Below, in pieces: positions 25,952 through 34,713 of a stretch of DNA of 39,353 bases. Below the pieces are notes generated by a model. That model ran no database searches, was not told the origin of the DNA, and saw nothing but the letters and a program-made list of their open reading frames with translations. The stretch comes from Vacuolonema iberomarrocanum LEGE 07170. Its GTDB lineage: Bacteria > Cyanobacteriota > Cyanobacteriia > Elainellales > Elainellaceae. Every line of letters starts with the position of its first letter. Position 1 is the stretch's first letter. A program made the position numbers and the translations under genes. The stretch covers positions 1-39,353 of the forward strand of contig JADEXA010000064.1 of the NCBI GenBank assembly GCA_015207365.1, read 5' to 3'.

Positions 25952-26819
25952 AAATCAGTGGTATTGGGAGTTGAATTCCGTCATCATAAAGGCGAACTGG
26001 GATTCCGGATTCTTTGGAAATCCACTTGATCCAGTTTTTGAGTGTTTGTGATCTGCGATCGCTTGTATTGGAGCTTCTTAAAACTTCTGGGAAAACTAGC
26101 TCTTTCACTAATTCATCAGTTAGAACTTTCTCTGCATTAATATTGTCACCAAGAGGCGTAACAGCAACAATGATTTTCCATAGAGGCAGATAGCTTAGCA
26201 TTGCCTGAATCAGCAATCTATTCTTCAGACTTTCATTAGGTGCAGTTGCAATGCAGCGACCTCGTTGAGTCAATTCAACTTTGAAGCTTTTACCTTCTCG
26301 AATCCTTGTGATTAGCTTAAGCTGATCAAGAGTTTGCTTAGCGTAGTCTCCATGTCTAGCAACGTATTTTTCCTTCTTACCACAATGTCCCAAAGAATCG
26401 CCCAGTTGATAGGAATCAGTCATTCCCTGGTGGATTAGCTCAACGGCCTTTATGATTTTAGAAGGTTTATCATACTGAGGTAGTGAGTAAAGCACATCTT
26501 GATCATCCCAATCATCTGAGATCTGGAACCTTTGCTTGAACACATCTGCAGTTTTCATCTTCAAATCAATTATCAGAACCTCTTTTCTATTTCCTTCAAG
26601 TCCTCCTTTTACTACCTGAGGTCTGTAGAAAAAATAAAAAGTGTTAGCTGAAATACGGTGAGTATTTATGTCGTAAAAGTCAGTTCTCGCTAACTGTCCA
26701 TGCTTTCTGAGAGAACTTAAGATGAAATCGAGTTCCTGGCAAACTTCAGGAGGATAAAATTCCTCAGGGTTTCTTAACTTTTTCTTCAGTTCAGCATCAG
26801 CACAGATAAGCTCAAACAT
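25929..26819 (-). CDS. Uncharacterised protein with probable winged-helix DNA-binding region
   Basis: A 296-aa protein of unknown function. GDSLGHCGKKEKYVARHG, YAKQTLDQLKLI and VELTQRGRCI (about 143-195) read like a winged helix in which the wing is followed by the common LTxxGR ending. The C-terminal TSDRRSQTLKNWIKWI looks like a second DNA-contacting helical segment known from restriction-system accessory proteins. That parallel is from memory and weak. The ribosome-binding site GGAGGT lies 10 nt before the ATG at 26819. The gene sits between the tandem-Phd gene (15-bp gap) and the nuclease candidate (23-bp overlap), which suggests it is the specificity or control partner of the nuclease. 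Confidence 0.5.
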   Translation of the reverse strand: MFELICADAELKKKLRNPEEFYPPEVCQELDFILSSLRKHGQLARTDFYDINTHRISANTFYFFYRPQVVKGGLEGNRKEVLIIDLKMKTADVFKQRFQISDDWDDQDVLYSLPQYDKPSKIIKAVELIHQGMTDSYQLGDSLGHCGKKEKYVARHGDYAKQTLDQLKLITRIREGKSFKVELTQRGRCIATAPNESLKNRLLIQAMLSYLPLWKIIVAVTPLGDNINAEKVLTDELVKELVFPEVLRSSNTSDRRSQTLKNWIKWISKESGIPVRLYDDGIQLPIPLIYAENTIE

Positions 26820-26834
26820 TGTCTGTATTACCTC

Positions 26835-27263
26835 CTATTTTTCTAAGTCAATTAAGCTCTCTGTATCATTCAAGCTTTTTGCATCTATAAGTCCACTATC
26901 CAAGGCAAGCAACTTATGAGCAACTTCTGAAATTGGAATTGCTAGATAATTTGCAAGTCGGGGACTGACAAATGCAGCAGCTTTTCGATTGTGATAAGTC
27001 AGATAGATACAGTCCACTTCTATCTGCAAACGTTCCCAACACTCTGTCATTTGTGCTCGAAACTCAGACAAAGACATTTCTTCACTTGTCTGAATTGCAT
27101 TGTCCTGCTCTGCAGTTTCTAGATCTTTTAGCGGAACTAGAAAGCCAACAACCTGACCATAGTATGTAGCAGCAATTCTTTTCATCCCTAACTGCACCTG
27201 CCTTTTGAACTTTGGCAAGTTAGTCCTAAGGTCTGACAGAGGAAGCTGTTTGAAGGAACTCAC
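26835..27263 (-). CDS. Tandem Phd/YefM-like antitoxin or regulator
   Basis: A 142-aa protein with two consecutive modules. Residues 1-52 (LPLSDLRTNLPKFKRQVQLG, IAATYYGQVVGFLVPLKDLE) look like the Phd/YefM DNA-binding fold. Residues 62-112 (EEMSLSEFRAQMTECWERLQ, IYLTYHNRKAAAFVSPRLANYL) repeat the same layout. The start is a GTG at 27263 with GAGG 9 nt upstream. First gene of a three-gene operon with the winged-helix and nuclease candidates. A palindrome AGTAC-N4-GTACT just upstream of the GTG is a fitting operator, since YefM sites contain a GTAC core. Probable role: autorepressor or antitoxin of the module. Confidence 0.6.
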   Translation of the reverse strand: MSSFKQLPLSDLRTNLPKFKRQVQLGMKRIAATYYGQVVGFLVPLKDLETAEQDNAIQTSEEMSLSEFRAQMTECWERLQIEVDCIYLTYHNRKAAAFVSPRLANYLAIPISEVAHKLLALDSGLIDAKSLNDTESLIDLEK

Positions 27264-27285
27264 AAAACTAACCTCAAACTAATAT

Positions 27286-27299
27286 AGTACTTTTGTACT
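27286..27299. promoter_or_regulatory. Candidate operator of the tandem-Phd operon
   Basis: AGTACTTTTGTACT is a perfect 5-bp inverted repeat around a TTTT spacer, each half carrying GTAC, about 22 bp upstream of the GTG start at 27263. It parallels the TGTACA-core site before yefM at 7949. The region 27300-27520 is very AT-rich and otherwise empty. Confidence 0.5.
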
Positions 27300-27524
27300 T
27301 TATCATGTTTAACTCTTGAAATACGTTAATTACAGATTATACGCATAATACTTTATTGTCAATAATTACTTTTCTTTTTTTATATACTTGTTTTACATAT
27401 ATTGCCTGAAGCTATCTCTGTGTAAAGGTCTTAAGCTTTTTAGATTCTTGCTTACATTTCAATTTGAATAGGCAAAATACGGATACTGCCAATGAACTCT
27501 ACAGCAGTCTTCTCGCTACGCATA

Positions 27525-27562
27525 TCAAAAAGCGGTGTACAGGGCTCACCCCATACACCGCT
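27525..27562 (-). terminator. Rho-independent terminator of tkt
   Basis: Arms AGCGGTGTA (27562-27554) and TACACCGCT (27539-27531) pair on the minus strand and are followed at once by TTTTT. It lies about 50 bp after the tkt stop codon. Confidence 0.8.
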
Positions 27563-27613
27563 TATATGCAAAACTCTGATTACCCTTAAACAAGAGCACT
27601 CAAGAATGAGCGA

Positions 27614-29629
27614 CTAGCTCATCAGCGCTTTTGCCTTCGCGACGACGTTGTCGACGGTGAAGCCGTACTTCTCCATGCAGGTGCCGCCGGGAGCGGAAGC
27701 CCCGAATGTTTCGACGCTGAGGGTATCGCCTTCGGATCCGACGAACTTGCACCAGCCCATGCTGATGCCTGCTTCGACTGAGAGGCGCTTGGTTACCGCT
27801 TTGGGCAGTACGGATTCCTTGTAGGCGGCATCCTGCGCTTCAAACAGCTCCCAGGATGGCATTGAAACCACGCGCATCTTCTTGCCTTCGCTGGTGAGGG
27901 ATTCGGCAGCTTCGACGCAGAGCCCCACTTCCGAACCAGTACCGATCAGGATGATGTCGGGTGTGCCCTCACAGTCGACGACTGGGTAAGCACCTTTTGC
28001 AACACCTTCGATGCTGGACTTCGCCAGGTTCGGCACGTTTTGCCGCGAGAAGGCCATCAGCGTCGGACGGTTTTGCACCGCGTTTTCGACGGCTACCTTG
28101 TAAGCACCAGCGGTTTCGTTGCCATCTGCCGGGCGAATCACTGTCAGGTTCGGGATAGCGCGGAGAGAGGCGATCGTTTCTACAGGCTGGTGGGTAGGAC
28201 CATCTTCGCCCAGGGCAATGGAGTCGTGGGTCATCACCCAAATTGCGCCGACTTCAGCGAGCGCCGACAAACGAATCGCTGCCCGCATGTAGTCGGTGAA
28301 CACCAAGAAGGTTGCGCCGTAGGGGATGAGCCCCGATTTGTGCAGGGCAATGCCATTGCAAATAGCACCCATGCCATGCTCTCGGACACCAAACCGCAGG
28401 TTGCGATTTTCGTAGGCTCCCTTTTGGAAGCTGCCGCTTACCTTCAGCTCGGTCAGGTTGGAGTGGGTCAGGTCAGCGGAACCGCCAATCAACTCAGGCA
28501 GCACTGGAGCTAGGGCATTCAGGCAAGCCTGGGAGTGCTTACGAGTAGCCATCACCTTGTCTTCAGGAGTGAGGGTTGGCAGTGCCTTATCCCAATCCGC
28601 AGGCAGGGTGCGGCTAACGAAGCGTTCGAATTCGGCGGCATCTTCGGGATACTTGGTCTTGTATTGGGCGAACAGCTCGTTCCATTCGGCTTCGTTGCTA
28701 GAACCCCGCTCGATGGCCTTGCGCATATGGCTCATGGCATCGTCGGGAACCTGGAAGGAATCGTAGGTCCAGCCCAGGTTCTCGCGGGTCAGATTAATCT
28801 CATCTCCACCCAAGGGTGAACCGTGAATGCCAGCGGTGTTGTTCTTGTTAGGCGAACCATAGCCGATGGTGGTCGTTACTTTGATCATCGAGGGCTTATC
28901 GGTTACCGCCTTTGCTGCTTCGATCGCCTTAGCAATGCCGTCCAAGTCAGCGTTGCCATCTGCCACATGCTGCACATGCCAGCCATAGGCTTCAAAGCGC
29001 TTGCTCACATCTTCGGTGAAGGAAATATCAGTGGAGCCATCAATGGAGATGTGGTTGTCGTCGTAAAACGCGATGAGCTTGCCCAAGCCCAAGTGTCCAG
29101 CCAGGGAACAGGCTTCACCCGACACCCCTTCCATGTTGCAACCATCGCCCAGGATGGCGTAGGTATAGTGGTCAACCAGTTCCAGGTCGTCCTTATTAAA
29201 GCGGGCGGCCATGTGCGCTTCTGCCATAGCCAAACCGACGGCATTGGCAATTCCTTGCCCCAGCGGCCCAGTCGTAACTTCCACCCCAGGGGTTTCAAAA
29301 TTCTCGGGGTGTCCAGGGGTTTTGGAATCCCACTGGCGGAAGCTCTTGATGTCGTCGAGGGTGACGCTGTCATACCCCGTCAGATACATCAGAGCGTACT
29401 GCAACATGCACCCATGACCAGCGGACAGAACGAAGCGATCGCGGTTGAACCAATCTGGGTTCTTGGGGTTGAACCGCATGAACTGATCCCACAGAACAAA
29501 AGCCATCGGAGCCGCCCCCATGGGCAAGCCAGGGTGACCAGACTTGGCTTTCTCGACGGCATCAATTGCAAGAAATCGGATCGAGTTGACGCAGAGCGCT
29601 TCTAGCGTTTGGGTCGTTGCAACAGCCAT
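27614..29629 (-). CDS. tkt: Transketolase
   Basis: A 671-aa thiamine-diphosphate enzyme of the Calvin cycle and pentose phosphate pathway that moves two-carbon ketol units between sugar phosphates. Seen: GHPGLPMGAAPMAFVLW, the ThDP/Mg motif GDGCNMEGVSGEA through FYDDNHISIDG, DSIALGEDGPTHQPVE of the pyrimidine-binding domain, and the C-terminal domain with IGTGSEVGL. Full standard length. GAGG lies about 6 nt before the ATG, and a hairpin terminator follows. The leader region up to about 29830 contains a GC-rich CTCCGGCGGAG palindrome but no assignable -10/-35. Confidence 0.98.
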   Translation of the reverse strand: MAVATTQTLEALCVNSIRFLAIDAVEKAKSGHPGLPMGAAPMAFVLWDQFMRFNPKNPDWFNRDRFVLSAGHGCMLQYALMYLTGYDSVTLDDIKSFRQWDSKTPGHPENFETPGVEVTTGPLGQGIANAVGLAMAEAHMAARFNKDDLELVDHYTYAILGDGCNMEGVSGEACSLAGHLGLGKLIAFYDDNHISIDGSTDISFTEDVSKRFEAYGWHVQHVADGNADLDGIAKAIEAAKAVTDKPSMIKVTTTIGYGSPNKNNTAGIHGSPLGGDEINLTRENLGWTYDSFQVPDDAMSHMRKAIERGSSNEAEWNELFAQYKTKYPEDAAEFERFVSRTLPADWDKALPTLTPEDKVMATRKHSQACLNALAPVLPELIGGSADLTHSNLTELKVSGSFQKGAYENRNLRFGVREHGMGAICNGIALHKSGLIPYGATFLVFTDYMRAAIRLSALAEVGAIWVMTHDSIALGEDGPTHQPVETIASLRAIPNLTVIRPADGNETAGAYKVAVENAVQNRPTLMAFSRQNVPNLAKSSIEGVAKGAYPVVDCEGTPDIILIGTGSEVGLCVEAAESLTSEGKKMRVVSMPSWELFEAQDAAYKESVLPKAVTKRLSVEAGISMGWCKFVGSEGDTLSVETFGASAPGGTCMEKYGFTVDNVVAKAKALMS

Positions 29630-30595
29630 GAGTTCCTCTTCATTATTGGCGTGGACAGAAGTGGTGTGGGCAATAGCGCGACGCTCCGGCGGAGGCGCTT
29701 TGCAAAGGTAGATTTACTGCTGACAACCGCTTGTTTGTAAATTTTTTGTTTGTAAGCGGTAAGCAACTATACCTATTACCCTTTCTTGTAGTGTATACCA
29801 CAGCAGCAAACAATCTAATACTCCCATCAATCTGGGCGAGCGCACAGAGGGATTTGTCGTTGAAGTAGGCAATTTTGAAAATTTGCGTTTCATACGAATT
29901 AGGTTGTCTGCCAGCGCACGAGATGGTCGTTGCTATAGCATTTAAGCTACTTCAGAAGAATATAAACTCGCCCTCCATACAAGGATTTAGCGCGCCTGTG
30001 AGAATCTCAAGTAGACATTATTTGGGAAGGACTCTCTTACGCCTCATCACGTTTGAAATCCGCAGTTTCTGTGGATAGTGGATGCATCCCCTCTGGCACT
30101 TTCTTGCTGCGTTGAGCTGCTATCGCCGCTGCCTTTTAGGTTTCGCTAATTAGCACCTTTGTCATTCCCGACCGTGGTCATTAGGAATTCAGAAAGCCTG
30201 AGCCAAATGCTCGACAGGCAATTATGGGCAAGGTTTCGTGCGTCGTGTCGCAGGTTTATACCCATTCCTTCAGAACCTGCTCCCGATCACTTTTTGAAAC
30301 CCTCGCAGCGCGAGGGTTTCAAAAAGTGATCGGGTTTTGATTTTCAGAGAATTGACATTAACCACGTGATAGAAACGTCAGCGATCGCCCGCCTCAAAAA
30401 CAGCACTCAAAAACAGCGACCTTGCCGTTGCATACCTCTGAATTCGTCGGATTACGTAGAGCGGAGTGAGGCAAACGGGAACCCTTTGGAAAGGCGTCGA
30501 ACGGCTTCTACCTTCAGGTAAGCCAGGCTTCGAACGTTCCCCAACCCCTATGCCTTTTTCTGATCACTGTTACTTAAGGACAATCTCGACAGGTT
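29630..30595. other. Long non-coding gap between tkt and the small membrane protein gene
   Basis: About 965 bp between the divergent tkt and membrane-protein starts. It contains the tkt leader, the sequence TTGCTATAGCATTTAAGC near 29930 that recalls MITE-end motifs, and the F3 hairpin at 30282-30334. The open frames here are short, lack ribosome-binding sites and resemble nothing, so I see no gene. A non-coding RNA cannot be excluded. Confidence 0.6.
30282..30334. repeat. Palindromic hairpin, family F3 (copy 2)
   Basis: Perfect 25-bp arms (30282-30306 and 30310-30334) with a 3-base loop AGC. The inner part TTTTTGAAACCCTCGC is shared, with two changes that keep pairing, with the hairpin at 2700-2752. 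There is no adjacent gene end, so a plain terminator role is unlikely. Confidence 0.85.
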
Positions 30596-30958
30596 ATGAC
30601 GTTATCTCTACGGGAAAAATTTGCACTAGGCTTGGGTGCAACCTGCACCATCTTTCCCTCCATGATTGTGGCGGGTTTTATGCCGCTTTGGGATGTATTG
30701 CCATTTGCGGGATGGCTGACGATCGCCACCCTGGGTTCTGGTGTAGCTGGAGCGATCGGCATACCCCGCGCCGCACGAGGGGCGATCGCAGGGGGCTTGA
30801 TCGGTGGCGGTGCATTGCTCGGTTTGGTCCTCTACACCATCGTTCGCTATGCCATCATCCCGGTCGACAGCTTTCTTCATTTGGAGTTAGCGATTGGGGC
30901 TTGTTTGGGGGCAATCCCAGGGTGGCTTCTCTATGACCAATGGGCACGCCATCAATAG
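30596..30958 (+). CDS. Small four-helix membrane protein, function unknown
   Basis: A 120-aa hydrophobic protein with four likely membrane helices (about 12-30, 37-56, 62-85 and 95-114), short charged loops, and Gly-rich helices (AIAGGLIGGGALLG). HIP1 sites occur in frame, as is usual for coding DNA of this genome. I do not recognise a family. The ATG at 30596 has only a weak ACAGG upstream. A longer overlapping frame from 30466 is out of phase and lacks membrane character. It converges on trmFO. Confidence 0.6.
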   Translation: MTLSLREKFALGLGATCTIFPSMIVAGFMPLWDVLPFAGWLTIATLGSGVAGAIGIPRAARGAIAGGLIGGGALLGLVLYTIVRYAIIPVDSFLHLELAIGACLGAIPGWLLYDQWARHQ

Positions 30959-30992
30959 GTCGTACCAAATCCGAGTGATAAACTCCCGACGC

Positions 30993-31027
30993 TTCATGAA
31001 ATGCTTGCTGAGTAAGCATTTCATGAA
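30993..31027. repeat. Palindrome between convergent genes
   Basis: Perfect 14-bp arms TTCATGAAATGCTT (30993-31006) and its complement (31014-31027) around a 7-base loop, between the convergent membrane-protein and trmFO genes. It lacks a T-run on either strand, so termination is possible but not of the classical form. The preceding CAAATCCG recalls the F4 element end at 39016. Confidence 0.6.
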
Positions 31028-31072
31028 AAAATAAGCTGATTAAAGGGATGATTTTGCAATCCCCAGTAGACT

Positions 31073-32452
31073 CTACAGGGCAGCGGCGATCGCCCCAACA
31101 GGTTTGACCACAGGCAAGTGATGGTGATGAATCCAGGTGTTGAGGTCGGCAAGGCTGCGATCGCGGTACTGCCCATACCGTTGCCGCTTATCCCGAACTT
31201 TCTTGGGGAGGGCGGGTAGGATGCCGAAGTTGGGGGGCATCGGCTGAAAATGCTTCGGCTCTGCCGAGCTAATGAAGTCGAACATCGCCCCCATCATCGT
31301 GGTGACGGGAAGAGTCAGCGGTTCCTGTTCCAACGCCACCCGTACCGCATTGGTTCCCGCTAGCCAACCGCCTGCTGCCGCTGCCGTATAGCCTTCGGTG
31401 CCCACCAGTTGCCCCGCCGCCAACAGCGTGGGGCGCGTGTGGAACTGGAGCGATGTCCCCAACAACTCCGGTGAATTAATAAAGGTGTTGCGGTGCATCA
31501 CGCCCATGCGAACGAACTCCGCATGTTCCAGGCCAGGAATCAGGCGAAAAACGCGCTTCTGTTCGCCCCAGCGCAGGTTAGTCTGGAAGCCCACCATATT
31601 CCACAGTTGGCCTGCTTTGTCTTCCTGGCGCAACTGCACCACAGCGTAGGGTTTCTTCTCCCGATTCGCCGGGTCGCGGAAGTCGCCCAACCGCGCATCG
31701 AACAACCCCACAGGCTTGAGGGGGCCATAGCGCATGGTGTCTTCCCCCCGCTTCCCCATTTCCTCAATGGGCAGACAGCCCTCAAAGAATTTGGCCGTCT
31801 CCCGCTCAAAGTCCTTTAACTCCGCTTGCTCTGCGGCGCACAGCTCTTGCCAGAAGTACAAATACTGCTCCCGATTCATGGGGCAGTTGAGATACGCCGC
31901 TTCGCCCCGGTCGTAGCGGGAGGCCATAAACGCAATGTCCTGGTTGATGCTCTCGCCCACCACAATCGGGCTGGCCGCATCAAAAAAGCTCATATACTCC
32001 TGCCCGGTAAACCGTTGTAGCTCCGCAGACAACCCCTCGCTGGTAAGAGGTCCCGTAGTCAGCACCACCACACCCTCCGCCGGAATCGCGGTCACTTCAT
32101 CTCGCCGCAACTCAACCAGGGGATGCTGCGCCAGGGTCTCCGTCAAGTCGGCGCTGAACACCGCCCGATCCACCGCCAATGCACCCCCCGCAGGCACTTG
32201 ATGCTCATCGGCTTTGCCAATCACCACGGAACCCAGGTGGCGCAATTCCTCATGCAACAGCCCCGACGCCCGATCGCTCGACTGTGCCCCAAAGGAGTTG
32301 CTGCACACTAGCTCGGCTAGATGCTCGGTATGGTGGGCGGGCGATCGCCGCTCCGGTCGCATCTCATGCAACACCACCGGAACCCCCGCCCGCGCAATCT
32401 GCCACGCCGCCTCGGTTCCCGCCAATCCGCCGCCAATCACATGAATCGGTTG
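31073..32452 (-). CDS. trmFO: Methylenetetrahydrofolate--tRNA-(uracil-5-)-methyltransferase TrmFO
   Basis: A 459-aa folate- and FAD-dependent enzyme that makes 5-methyluridine at position 54 of tRNA. Seen: the FAD-binding HVIGGGLAGTEAAWQ at the N-terminus, VLHEMRPERRSPAHHT, LVCSNSFGA, TGPLTSEGLS, YFDAASPIV and LNCPMNREQY, all TrmFO hallmarks. The frame is open to 32482, but MQPIHVIGGG at 32452 is the family-typical beginning with GAGA upstream. Complete length. Confidence 0.95.
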   Translation of the reverse strand, partial: QPIHVIGGGLAGTEAAWQIARAGVPVVLHEMRPERRSPAHHTEHLAELVCSNSFGAQSSDRASGLLHEELRHLGSVVIGKADEHQVPAGGALAVDRAVFSADLTETLAQHPLVELRRDEVTAIPAEGVVVLTTGPLTSEGLSAELQRFTGQEYMSFFDAASPIVVGESINQDIAFMASRYDRGEAAYLNCPMNREQYLYFWQELCAAEQAELKDFERETAKFFEGCLPIEEMGKRGEDTMRYGPLKPVGLFDARLGDFRDPANREKKPYAVVQLRQEDKAGQLWNMVGFQTNLRWGEQKRVFRLIPGLEHAEFVRMGVMHRNTFINSPELLGTSLQFHTRPTLLAAGQLVGTEGYTAAAAGGWLAGTNAVRVALEQEPLTLPVTTMMGAMFDFISSAEPKHFQPMPPNFGILPALPKKVRDKRQRYGQYRDRSLADLNTWIHHHHLPVVKPVGAIAAAL

Positions 32453-32544
32453 CATCCGTTTCTCTCGTCCCTGTTCCATCAAAACTGTCCGTTTCCAGGA
32501 TAACGGCTCGGGCGAACCTGCCCACGGTTGAGATTAGAGCGGTT

Positions 32545-32611
32545 AGATCTTCGACTTCTCCGTCTGTGGTCAAAGAAGATGCATTGCGTTTGAGAAAGAA
32601 GTCGAAGATCT
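32545..32611. repeat. Inverted repeat upstream of trmFO
   Basis: Perfect 15-bp arms AGATCTTCGACTTCT (32545-32559) and complement (32597-32611) with a 37-bp loop. It lies between trmFO (start 32452) and the end of the Uma2 gene at 32645, both on the minus strand. It may be a terminator-like stem or a degenerate repeat element. Confidence 0.65.
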
Positions 32612-32644
32612 TATCCCGTTAGGCGATCGCCCCATCCCTCGCTG

Positions 32645-33211
32645 TTACTCAAAAACCGATTGAACAAGGCACTGAAAGTCTGGCAGGAGAGGGCTGGTTA
32701 ATGTATCCGTAGCAAAAAGCGTTCGGGTTTTCCGCAAAATTCCGGCGTCCCGTTCGTAGATTTCTATTGTTTGGGACTGGCGATCGCAAATCCAGTATTC
32801 GATGACGCCTTCAACCGAATAGAGCTTGAGCTTGGTTTCGCGATCGCGCTTCTTATCCTTTTCCGATTGGGACAAAACTTCAACCACCAGTTCCGGTGCC
32901 CCGGTCAAATGTCCCGCCGCATCCAAAAGCGGCTCCAATTTCGCATTGCTGACCCACACCCCATCGGGAATCACACTGTCGGATTCTGAGAAGACGATTC
33001 CGGGGGTAATGTAAGGCTTTCCCAATTTTGATCGCTGCGACCAGCTCAGCAATGCCGCATAGAGCAACCCCGCAACATCCTGATGCTGCAAATGTGGCGC
33101 ACGGGTTACAAAAAGCTCTCCATCAATAATTTCATAGCGGGTGCCGTTTTCCGGCAAGCCATCTAAGTCTGAGAGGGTCCATCGAACTCGTTTGGTTGAG
33201 GAAAGCGTCAT
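32645..33211 (-). CDS. Uma2-family putative endonuclease
   Basis: A 188-aa Uma2 protein: RYEIIDGELFVTRAP, then IPDGVWVS (PD), APELVVEVLSQSEKDKKRDRETKLKLYSVEGVIEYWICD read in pieces, with the E, K and Y residues of the PD-(D/E)xK-like site intact. It lies downstream of the divergent ATPase-TPR pair start (33373) but in the opposite direction, so it has its own promoter in the 160-bp spacer. Role unknown; it is one of four family members in the window, with low identity to each other. Confidence 0.9.
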   Translation of the reverse strand: MTLSSTKRVRWTLSDLDGLPENGTRYEIIDGELFVTRAPHLQHQDVAGLLYAALLSWSQRSKLGKPYITPGIVFSESDSVIPDGVWVSNAKLEPLLDAAGHLTGAPELVVEVLSQSEKDKKRDRETKLKLYSVEGVIEYWICDRQSQTIEIYERDAGILRKTRTLFATDTLTSPLLPDFQCLVQSVFE

Positions 33212-33372
33212 GGCTTCAGCGTCACTGTCCTTAGACCTGTACGCTCATCAATTGTATCGGCATCCGCTTTCAGCTACGTTTCAGACATCATTTTGGAAAT
33301 TGATTCTGACCACAAGGGGGTTCAGTACACTAAAGCTAATTTCTATGCCGTGAGCAAACTGCCCGATCGCCT

Positions 33373-34713
33373 ATGCCACTGCCGCCCGATCGCGCCAAAA
33401 CATTGAAAGAAGCGTTTCAAGCGTGCGATGTTGGCTCTCTCTACGGAGAGGCAAACCGTTATTACGTTGACCTGAAGACCGTTCGCAGTATGGAAGCGGT
33501 ACAGAACGTGAGTACGCGGCTGGATTTTCTAGAGATAGGGCAGTTCGATACCCTTCTGTTTACGGGGCATCGGGGTTGTGGCAAGAGCACAGAACTCCGA
33601 CGCATTCAGCGGAAATGGGAAACCGAGTACCGCATCATTTACCTGGAAGCGAATGAAGAGGTGGATTTGAATGATGCCGACTACACCGATTTATATTTGG
33701 TGCTAATCAAACGGGTTGCGGATGACTTGACGCTGTTAGGCTTGCGGTTCGACCCAGCGTTGCTGGCGCGGTTTGAGGCATGGTTCAAAGAAATTATGGA
33801 AGAAAGTGAGGAAACCGTGGAAAAATCGGTGAGCCTCGAAACCCGTGCAGAAGCAGGCGTACAACTACCATTTATCTCCAAGCTGCTGGCCAAGTTGCTG
33901 GCACAAATCAAAGGCTCGAACACGCAGCGCGTGACAATCCGCGAGAAGCTGCAACGGGATGTAGGACGGCTCAAGGCAGACATCAACGCCCTATTGCGGG
34001 ATGCCTTCAAGCGGATACGAGCACACTACCGCAAAGGCTTTTTGGTTATCTTCGATAACCTGGATCGGGTGCCGCCAATGGTGGGCGATCGCCTCTACTT
34101 CGACTATGCCGCCCAACTGCAAGAGCTTAACTGCACCGTCATCTACACCGTTCCCATCTCGGTGATTTACTCCGACAAAAACCTGAACAATGCCTTTGGC
34201 CGTCCCAACATTGTGCCAATGGTCAACCTCTACCAGTTCGATCCCAAGCAGCCTCAACTACAATACAAAGACGCGGTAATCAAAGCATTGGCGGGTGTCA
34301 TTGCCCAGCGGATTGATTGGAAATCGGTGTTCGCATCCGGTTCGCTTCTGGTTCAGCTTGTCAAAGCCAGCGGTGGTCATATGCGCCAGCTGATGCAAAT
34401 GACGGCGACCGCCTGCCTCACCGCCGCAACCCGAGGCCATTCCAAGGTTCTGCCAGAGGATGTTGTATACGCCATCAAGCAAGAGCAGTTTAACTTCGAG
34501 CGGGTGATTCCCGACCATCACTATCTGCTGTTGATACAGGTGTGCCGTACTAAGCGCATTGTGCAAAATGCCGATGGACAGAAGATGTTGTTCAATACCT
34601 CGGTGCTGGAATACAACGGCGATCGCCGTTGGAACTATATCAACCCCGTCGTGAAGGGTAGCGATGCCTTTAAACAAGCCCTCGCCCATGCCAACCCCCC
34701 TCCAACCGCCTGA
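33373..34713 (+). CDS. P-loop ATPase of an ATPase-TPR pair
   Basis: A 446-aa AAA/STAND-like ATPase. Walker A GHRGCGKS at 65-72 and Walker B FLVIFDNLD at 223-231 are intact. A charged helical insertion (about 135-200: EESEETVEKSVSLETRAE, DVGRLKADINALLRDA) separates them. YTVPISVIYSDKNLNNAFGR (sensor-1 region) and GGHMRQLMQM (sensor-2-like) follow. There is no effector or nuclease motif and no membrane helix. The gene ends inside the start of the TPR gene (overlap 26 bp from 34688), so the two proteins are translationally coupled and probably act together. Function unknown. Confidence 0.8.
   Translation: MPLPPDRAKTLKEAFQACDVGSLYGEANRYYVDLKTVRSMEAVQNVSTRLDFLEIGQFDTLLFTGHRGCGKSTELRRIQRKWETEYRIIYLEANEEVDLNDADYTDLYLVLIKRVADDLTLLGLRFDPALLARFEAWFKEIMEESEETVEKSVSLETRAEAGVQLPFISKLLAKLLAQIKGSNTQRVTIREKLQRDVGRLKADINALLRDAFKRIRAHYRKGFLVIFDNLDRVPPMVGDRLYFDYAAQLQELNCTVIYTVPISVIYSDKNLNNAFGRPNIVPMVNLYQFDPKQPQLQYKDAVIKALAGVIAQRIDWKSVFASGSLLVQLVKASGGHMRQLMQMTATACLTAATRGHSKVLPEDVVYAIKQEQFNFERVIPDHHYLLLIQVCRTKRIVQNADGQKMLFNTSVLEYNGDRRWNYINPVVKGSDAFKQALAHANPPPTA

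Noticed and set aside
28823..29605. Long open frame (260 codons) on the plus strand opposite tkt
   Set aside because: It mirrors the highly conserved transketolase on the other strand, has no recognisable family, and such antisense frames are common in GC-rich coding DNA.
30466..30936. 156-codon frame overlapping the small membrane protein in another phase
   Set aside because: Composition is Cys/Arg/His-rich and unlike a protein; the overlapping frame from 30596 has clear membrane helices.
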